From positions 130,387,182 through 130,451,181 of the forward strand of contig CM043967.1 of assembly GCA_014529385.2 (NCBI GenBank): a DNA stretch of 64,000 nt, given 5' to 3'. This document shows, one piece after another, positions 57,825 through 64,000 of this stretch. Each line of letters opens with the position of its first letter. Within the stretch, counting starts at the first letter, position 1. Origin of the DNA: Adiantum capillus-veneris. Lineage: Eukaryota > Streptophyta > Polypodiopsida > Polypodiales > Pteridaceae. Below the pieces are notes generated by a model, which had not been told where the DNA came from, did no database searches, and worked only from the letters and a program-made list of their open reading frames with translations. The position numbers and the translations under genes are program-made.

Positions 57825-59149
57825 TTTGTCTTCGTACAGTACTTTCTCAATCCTTTAGGTAGGCCACAACAGTATTTTTCAATTTGTTCTGTCAATGGCA
57901 CAAACCTATAGGAAGTTACTGGAAGTAGAGCTTTCCAAAACTTCCGATTGTAATCATCCAGATTTCTGCAAGTGGCAGCATTTAGCTGGTGCCATTCTGT
58001 CATGACATCTGCTTCAAAGTCATCAGATAACCATGCTGCTGCAAAAATCTGCTTGAAGTAAATCCATGTGGACGGAGCTTGCCCTTGAAGCAATAAAGTT
58101 GTCCACCATTGTCCCGCATTCCCTGTCAAGAAAGTGGCTGCCTTGCGGACCTTTGAAGCCTCTGTAAAGTTTCCCCCTGCATAGGCCTTGTCAAACTGCT
58201 GGAGGAATGAGAGAGCCTTCTTCCTGTCATCAAACCCTGTAAAGGTCATGAATGACACACCTTTGTCACCTTCTTTGTACGGAGTTGGCCTCTCCAGCGG
58301 CGTTAAATTGTCATATGGAAGTGACTGAAACATGGGAACACTATTAGGGTTCATCTGTGTTCCTTGGGCGCTATTAACTTGACCTGGAAATGCCATATTT
58401 GGCTGCTGATTTGTAATTCCAGCCATACCAAAATTTGTTTGTGGCATCCCAAATTGGCCCTGAGTGCTCTGAAACCCTGGTAGCATGCTTGTGACACCAT
58501 ACATGGGGTTAGGCATCATCGTTTGAGCACCCCCAAACACTGTTCCTGGCGTGTAAAACTGATTTCCAGGTGCATGACCAGCCATGCTCTGGAATACCGA
58601 TCCACCTCCAAAATAGCCAGGGTGTACTGAAGGTGGTGGGAAGACTTGTTGCATAGCCTGTAGGTTGCTTCCCTGCCCATTAGAACCAGCTATAGGCTGC
58701 TGAAAGGTGGCGGGCTGAACTGGTACAGCTTGAAATACTAGCATCTCAACCACCTGTTCTTGCACCTTAGGCATAGGTTGTGGAGACTGCATGTTCTCCA
58801 TCAAGTGTACAGGTGTTTCCATTAACTGTGCGGTATGAATCACCTGTGCTCGAGCCTTAACAGGCTTTTGAATATGATCCAGTGACCCAACTTGCTGAGA
58901 CGGAACAGGAGGTTGCAGAAAGGCTAAAAACCTCGGGTTCTGCATTACTTGTGTGAACATAGCCATAGCAGTAGCCAACTGGGTCCTGAATATATCATCA
59001 TCTGTCTCTGGTGGTCTTGAGGACTCACCCACTTCATGTGTCTGTTGACCTTGTGAAGAGGAAACCTCTTCAGTCACATCATCTGGTCTATCAGCCATAA
59101 TTGCAATTCCCTGTGTCTGGTCTATAATCCCCTGTGTCTTCAAGCCCAA
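57698..59149 (-). CDS. Retrotransposon gag polyprotein, C-terminus replaced by LTR sequence
   Basis: Open for 483 codons; the likely initiator is the Met at 59098 (MADRPDDVTEEVSSS), 17 codons into the frame. Residues ~50-280 are Pro/Gln/Met-rich and disordered. The gag core follows: KGVSFMTFTGFDDRKKALSF, LQQFDKAYAGGNF, AATFLTGNAGQWWTTLLLQG, TWIYFKQIFAAAWLSDDFEA, WHQLNAATCRNLDDY, matching the Retrotrans_gag pattern (W-W ... W-x-x-F-K ... F). From 57824 the frame reads 42 codons of LTR (ending EPLAQVLD). No CCHC knuckle, protease or RT is present. It may encode a truncated capsid-like protein. Confidence 0.88.
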   Translation of the reverse strand: MGLKTQGIIDQTQGIAIMADRPDDVTEEVSSSQGQQTHEVGESSRPPETDDDIFRTQLATAMAMFTQVMQNPRFLAFLQPPVPSQQVGSLDHIQKPVKARAQVIHTAQLMETPVHLMENMQSPQPMPKVQEQVVEMLVFQAVPVQPATFQQPIAGSNGQGSNLQAMQQVFPPPSVHPGYFGGGSVFQSMAGHAPGNQFYTPGTVFGGAQTMMPNPMYGVTSMLPGFQSTQGQFGMPQTNFGMAGITNQQPNMAFPGQVNSAQGTQMNPNSVPMFQSLPYDNLTPLERPTPYKEGDKGVSFMTFTGFDDRKKALSFLQQFDKAYAGGNFTEASKVRKAATFLTGNAGQWWTTLLLQGQAPSTWIYFKQIFAAAWLSDDFEADVMTEWHQLNAATCRNLDDYNRKFWKALLPVTSYRFVPLTEQIEKYCCGLPKGLRKYCTKTKPSLSSLAVCYAPLVGFSFDQCTVVWVHARLPRQEPLAQVLD

Positions 59150-59206
59150 AACTGACCAAGGCTCACTTCTATGGGAAAAAGTGATTTAATCCCGTCGATG
59201 GAACCA

Positions 59207-60684
59207 TGTAACCGGCCTGTTTAATCCAAAAAGGGCGGTAGACTTTACTTTAAACCTTGATTTAGCTTTCACCCATTATTAGTCGTCTATTTTACCTGTA
59301 CTTTCAAGACACAACAAAGGGGAGAGGGATACAGGTTGCTAGATTGCACCTGTATGAGTAGACCGACACCAGATTGGCCCCTAACTTAGGCGCCCCTTTC
59401 GGTATTTCTTTATTGTTCAAAAGAGGGAAATAAACGCTGTGGTTCCCTACAAGCTGCCCCGCACAAACTCGGCTGAATTTCCACTGTTCCAGCCCGATTT
59501 CTGCAACATAACTGTACTAGAACCCTTCACGGTCAGTATTCCCACGCATTAAATGACTTTCCCGACGCATACGGGCACTTTGCAAAACCTGGCGAGAATC
59601 TGCAGCACGCTGAATTCTCTGTTTTCAGCCCTGAAAATGCGCCAGATCACCTGTACAGCGGTCCCCTTGCATCCCCGAACCTCCTGGGGGTATTAGGGTC
59701 CGTTTAGGGCCAAAACCCTAAACCTGCAAAAATACACAGCAGGCTGTAATTCACTGTTTCGGGCTCCGTTTCGCGTGCCGGTCGCATCCGTAGCAAGTCC
59801 TCGAGCTCCCGCACCTGTAGGGCTACTTGCCCTCTGAATCGGACGAGATTTCTGGCGTGAAACCTCTCCGAATTCACCTGTACCTGCGGGGGGATTAGCC
59901 GCTAGCTAATCCAGTACCTGTGCAAGAGGCTCTTGCCTCGGCAATCGCGCATGAACCCACACAACTGTACATTGGTCAAATGAAAAGCCCACTAGAGGGG
60001 CATAACATACTGCCAAAGAGGAGAGAGAGGGTAGTGCGTAGCGTGTAGGGCATCACTCCTAGCACCGCACTGTACATAGGAGGGAAAGCAAGCACTCCAT
60101 AGCTCTTAACCTGTGACCAAAGCTGCAAATGAGCCTCTCCCAGCTTAAAATTCAGCGCCAACTCTCTCTTGCATTAGAAACTGCACCAGAATGTGCCACT
60201 TGGCACATTTACAAGCATTTTCCCGTTTCGGGGTTGCCATCTAAAAATATCCCAACCGGTTGCCCAGTTGACTTCACGGCAGAGTAAGAAAATGTTCCCC
60301 TTGTCATTCCGGAGGTAATGACGCCAACACATTTTCAGGTTCCAAAATAGCAGTTCCCTAAATTTTAGGAGATGCTGCCATTGTATCTTTCTAGGTCATC
60401 CGACCCTCTTTGTACACTGCGGCCACATCCAGAACTGAAATGTAGCCTCTGTAGCAAAGGATTCCACTTTGGCTAGTCAATGACCCCACTTGGCTAACCA
60501 TAGTCCTTGTCCAACCTTAGTGCTCTCTTGCCCTCAGGCCTGGACTCCCTCTGGACAGTTCCACACTAGCTATGCAATGCACGGCAATTAGATTTCCCGA
60601 GGGGTGTTTCCAAAAAGTGAAAGTAAATAGATAATAAGAAAGAAATCAACAAAAAGGATAGATAGTAGTCACACGCTGGTGACA
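59207..60684 (-). repeat. 5' LTR, complete
   Basis: Starts TGTCACCAGCGTG (60684) and ends CCGGTTACA (59207) on the minus strand, next to the primer-binding site. Region 59388-59415 holds the GGCGCCCCTTTCGGTATTTC block also found in LTR copy C. Telomere-like AAAACCCTAAACC occurs at about 59712. Confidence 0.88.
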
Positions 60685-60951
60685 CGTTAAGTAGATATAT
60701 TCATTTGTAGACACACACATACACACACACACACACACAATATATATAGACGTTAAATAGATATATGCATGTGCACACATACATACACAATATAGACGTT
60801 GAGTAGATATATGCATGTGTAGACACACACACACACACACACAATATATATATAGACGTTAAATAAATATATGCATGTGCACACACATACACACACAATA
60901 TAGACGTTAAATAGATATGTGCATGTGTAAATATACATACATGCATGTATG

Positions 60952-60956
<5 letters not shown>
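60685..60956. repeat. Minisatellite of ~46-66 bp units
   Basis: ATAGACGTTAAATAGATATA (with variants) recurs with CGTT at 60685, 60751, 60797, 60857 and 60905, each joined by TGCATGTG and variable CA runs. ORFs through it are repeat artefacts. Confidence 0.88.

Positions 60957-61033
<77 letters not shown>
60957..61033. repeat. (CT)n microsatellite
   Basis: Perfect CT tract of about 38 units. Confidence 0.97.
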
Positions 61034-61036
<3 letters not shown>

Positions 61037-61293
61037 CGTCTTCTCATTATGCATTTTCTTATTATCTTGTCTTGTGAACAGCTAGCTCATCTCATCATGG
61101 TTTGCTTACGATCGGGTAAGCAAACGACAGATGACAAGGACTTTTACTACTATCCTCGCCCTCTACGTCTCAAGCAGATACTAAAAATGCGTTGTGAAAG
61201 GTACATCATGAGGATCAAGGGATATTGGGATAAAAGCCGGCTAGAGACTCCTCCATACCTGGAAATGGGAAACGACATTGCTTGCTTCTGTGG
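61034..61293. other. Flank between CT tract and LTR copy C, nothing recognised
   Basis: Downstream flank of the minus-strand LTR. An open plus-strand frame runs through it from the CT tract into the LTR but has no family signature. Confidence 0.5.
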
Positions 61294-61929
61294 TGTCACA
61301 AGAAGGGCACCACGTGTCAATAGAAAAGAACACACTGAACAGACTTTTAGCACTTCAATAAAAACAGAACTGAGAGAGAGACGACACGCGGCACGGAGTG
61401 GCGGAATTCCACCCCAGAGATTATTGGCCCCAAACCTTGGCGCCCCTTTCGGTATTTCTTTAGATTGCATCAACTCAGTACAAGCCGGTACTCAAGACTC
61501 TGCACCTTCTCCAGGAAGCATGCCCGAGAATGAGCCCATGGCCTCATATTTAAAGGCCCTAGGCCCCAAAAGTGGTTTACATGAAAAGCCTTCAAAACTC
61601 AAAAGCTTCTAGTCCAAAAGCAATGCCCAAAAAGCTGCCAGTGCGTTTTGCAGAATTCCGTACAACTCCCACGTCAGCAGTCAGTGCAAAACGCGGAGCG
61701 TCCGTACAACTGCCACATCATCAAGTTTTGTGTGTGTGTGTGTGTGCGTCTGTGGGTCCTGCTTTATTTTAAAGCTTTATGTCACTTGGGGCCCCATCGG
61801 ACAGGGTCCCCATAAGTTGGTAGGACTTCTTCCTTTTTTACTTGTTCTTTTTAGGGTTTAGGCCCCTCGGCCGGCATCTGTAAGTTGGCTCCATTCTCTA
61901 GGGCTTTGACACGTCAGCAATTTGTGACA
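61294..61929 (-). mobile_element. Gypsy 3' LTR, copy C (636 bp)
   Basis: On the minus strand begins TGTCACAAATTGCTGACGTG (61929) right after the polypurine tract CAAGAAGGGGAGA and ends GTGGTGCCCTTCTTGTGACA (61294). TGTCACAA and TTGTGACA are perfect 8-bp inverted ends. Collinear with copies A and B. Contains AAAGAAATACCGAAAGGGGC, shared with the gag-only element. Confidence 0.9.
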
Positions 61930-62527
61930 TCTCCCCTTCTTGAAAGAGAGTAATCGTCCGCGATTACAACATATCTGCAAAACAATTCAAGTTAGCTCAA
62001 AAATTTTCGAGGGTCATTCCGAGGGACAATCAGTTTGCTCTTTTTGTTAAGGAGTCAGCGTCTCCGTTCGGCTCTTTTGATCAAGGAGTTGGCTTCTCCT
62101 TTCGTCCAGATCGGAACTCTTGATATTCCGACGTAGTAAAATTAGCCATCACACCCTGACCGCACTGATCTTCCACGGGTGTCTTGATGCACTAAAATTA
62201 CATACCCAGGCAATCTCATCCAATTAGGAATATTCAGTGGTTGGCACATCACAATGCAACACAAATGCTCACATATGCATGTTAGAAACATAAAGCCGCC
62301 GATGAACACTCCTCCCGCATAACTTAACAAAGTCCGGGCCGGGAGATATTCAACGACTCCATCACTCCTCCCGCATAACCTAAAAAGGTCCGGGTCGGGA
62401 GATATAGAGGCCTATTACAACCAAACGCCGCCAACACCGCAGCCTGCGTCATTTGGAAGTGCTAAGAGTAACCACTGCTCATGCTTCTTAATACTCCTCC
62501 CGCATAACCATCTAGGTTCGGGCCGGG
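61930..62527 (-). mobile_element. Gypsy 3' noncoding region upstream of LTR copy C
   Basis: Matches blocks of 32270-33070 in inverse orientation, without the MITE. Includes imperfect repeats of ACTCCTCCCGCATAAC followed by GGTCCGGG (about 62308, 62366 and 62491). No coding region of this element lies in the window. Confidence 0.75.
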
Positions 62528-62748
62528 TGTCACAAAGTGATGACGTGGCTGCCCTGACTGCTGCTGAAAACCCTAAATCTGCAAACCCTAACCCTAAAAC
62601 CTGCGAACCCTAAAATCTGCCAGAAACCCTAAAAACAGCAAAAACCCTAACCCTAACCTAACCCTAAAAGGGCAGCAAGCTGAAATCCCGGAATTTGGAG
62701 GCATGCTGACATTGCATCGTATGGCAAGGCCCGGAAAAAGCGCTGAAT
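62528..62748 (+). repeat. LTR-like start and telomere-like repeat patch
   Basis: TGTCACAAAGTGATGACGTG at 62528 resembles the LTR family start TGTCACAAATTGCTGACGTG but in plus orientation. From 62570 to 62670 AAACCCTAA and AACCCTAACCC phrases recur irregularly. Irregular spacing argues against a functional telomere. Confidence 0.55.
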
Positions 62749-64000
62749 TTGCATGGCTGTTTTTGGTGCTTTTTCTCTACGCAATTGGAGATAGAGAGAG
62801 AGAATATTGTTGCTTTATTAACGAAAGCTCAAGAGAGCTTGAGAGAGAGAGAGAGAGAGATTTCACCGGAATTGGCAGCGCGGCTCGAGATCACTCCCGA
62901 TTGGATGGGACCACTTGCGGAGGCTGTTCTAGCGGCACCCGGCGGGGACATAGCCATTACATCTGTCATTGGCAAACTTCGGTTGCATTGTCAGGGGTAT
63001 TTGGGGCATGAGGACTTTTTCATAATGCCTTTGGAAGGCTGTGATGTTCTCTTAGGGATTCCCTGGTACCACAAGAACAACACCGTGGTCGATTATCGGG
63101 CGAGGAAAGCGACATTGACTACAGAGAAGGGCAGAACCATTGTACTTGATATTAAACTGAAGGGCGAGTCTGTCCCTATTGTATCGGCTTCGGCCATTTC
63201 TAAATTAATGAAATCTAGTCTGTTTGTTTACTCGATCTTTATGAAAGAATTGAGCGATAAGGATAGCACATATTTGTATAAACTTGATAAAAAACGCCAA
63301 GATTTTCTCCACTCTCACGCCGATTGCTTCTCAGAGGGCCTACCAGACGAGTTACCACCTGCTCCTCTTGAAGATCATACCATTGATCTGATACCTGGAA
63401 GCACACCACCAAACCGGCCACCTTACCGGGTGTGAGCCGAGCACAAAATGAAGAGATTATGAACCAAGTGAAAGACCTCTTGGAAAAGGGTCTTGTCTAG
63501 CCTAGTACTTCACCGTATTGCTCTCCAGTGTTGTTGGTTTTGAAGAAAGACGGATCTTGGAGAATGTGCATCAATTATAGAGCTCTCAACAAAATCACCA
63601 TCAAGAAGAGATTTCCGATTCCTAGGATCGATGATATACTCGACAGATTACAGGGATCCTCGTGCTTTAGCAAGATTGATTTGAAGAGTGGATATCATCA
63701 TATCAGAATCGCGCCAGGAGACGTCTACAAGACAGCTTTTTGAACGACTTTTGGGTTATTTGAGTTTTTGGTGATGCCTTTTGGCTTAACCAATGCTCCT
63801 GCAACATTTAACCGGATGATGGACAAGATTTTTCCAGAGTACAGGCTATTTGTTGGCACTTTATCATTGTTTTCTCCAAGAATGAGGCAGAACACAGAAA
63901 TCGTCTGCTTCAGGTCTTTCACGCATTACGAGATCACAAGTTAGTGATTAATGCAAAGAAAAGTGAATTTTCCCAACCAGAGATACACTTTTTGGGACAC
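62749..64000 (+). pseudogene. Ty3/gypsy protease and reverse transcriptase, runs off the window
   Basis: The first frame (to 63435) reads ISPELAARLEITPDWMGPLA, IGKLRLHCQGYLGHEDFFIM, PLEGCDVLLGIPWYHKNNTV, then the pol linker up to NRPPYRV: the C-terminal two thirds of a gypsy protease. A (GA)n run (62841-62861) sits where the D-T-G active site should be. RT continues in another frame from about 63440: [60 protein letters not shown], a TGA (63741), then [20 protein letters not shown]. After FVGT the x-D-D catalytic box is deleted (~63858). Inactive. Closely related to 27060-28990. Confidence 0.9.
62841..62861. repeat. (GA)n microsatellite in the gypsy protease frame
   Basis: Encodes Arg-Glu repeats between VALLTKAQESL and ISPELAARL. 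Confidence 0.9.

Larger units (their letters stand above)
56999..60684 (-). mobile_element. Gag-only LTR retrotransposon (TR-GAG-like), 3686 bp
   Basis: Flanked by CGTTA at 56994-56998 and 60685-60689. The minus strand reads: 5' LTR 60684-59207 (TGTCACC...GGTTACA, 1478 bp), a primer-binding site starting TGGTTCCATCGACGG right after the LTR, a gag gene, then a 3' LTR copy that keeps only its last 826 bp (57824-56999). The two LTRs align without indels over 826 bp with about eight differences. Gag 3' end, pol, polypurine tract and the first ~650 bp of the 3' LTR are missing. Non-autonomous as it stands; ~1 % LTR divergence indicates a young insertion. Confidence 0.92.

Noticed and set aside
62570-62670. 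True telomere or chromosome end
   Set aside because: Units are irregular, interspersed with other sequence, and flanked by retroelements on both sides.

Overview
The window is nuclear DNA of a large-genome land plant. The grounds are two intron-containing plant genes (a remorin and a PHO1/XPR1-type EXS-domain protein), plant retroelements (Ty3/gypsy, Ty1/copia, L1-type LINEs, a gag-only LTR element), a hAT-type MITE, very long AG/CT microsatellites, and CCCTAAA-type telomere-like repeats. TE-filled introns of 9 and 11 kb fit a fern, gymnosperm or other plant with a bloated genome; the species cannot be named from the sequence. There are no bacterial-style operons, tRNAs, intact rRNAs or CRISPR arrays.

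Layout. 1-7.6 kb: mostly unrecognised AT-rich DNA, microsatellites, and a probable decayed LTR element with polypurine tract and 3' LTR (5011-5357). 7618-9205 (+): an apparently intact four-exon remorin gene (179 aa) whose third intron has a GC-AG boundary. 11.6-12.1 kb: an orphan ORF resembling the C-terminal part of a LINE ORF1. 12.3-16.2 kb: a duplicated ~0.9 kb block, one copy split by an internally deleted copia element. 17.4-18.1 kb (-): a gypsy integrase tail. 20.28-25.68 kb (+): a 5.4 kb LINE (LINE-A) with a perfect 15-bp target-site duplication.

The main host gene is on the minus strand, from 54985 down to a TGA at 26591. It encodes the EXS membrane domain of an ERD1/XPR1/SYG1-like protein in ten recognised exons (368 codons, phases all consistent). 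Its 11.2 kb last intron holds decayed gypsy elements, an LTR and a truncated LINE-A copy. Its 9.3 kb intron holds a near full-length LINE (LINE-B1) with a second copy (LINE-B2) nested at its poly(A) tail. The 5' end of the gene was not found, and one expected transmembrane exon was not recognised.

57.0-60.7 kb (-): a young gag-only LTR retrotransposon with about 1 % divergence between its LTRs and a 5-bp TSD, sitting inside an interrupted minisatellite. 61.3-62.5 kb (-): 3' noncoding region and 3' LTR of a gypsy family that recurs at 33.1 and 39.8 kb. 62.7-64.0 kb (+): a damaged gypsy protease/RT running off the window.

Nothing here looks like a wholly new biological system. The items of most value are the TE-swollen EXS gene, the gag-only element formed by deletion into its own LTR, the two-copy hAT MITE with an empty-site control, the shared LTR core motif, and several nested insertions whose order can be read from their TSDs.
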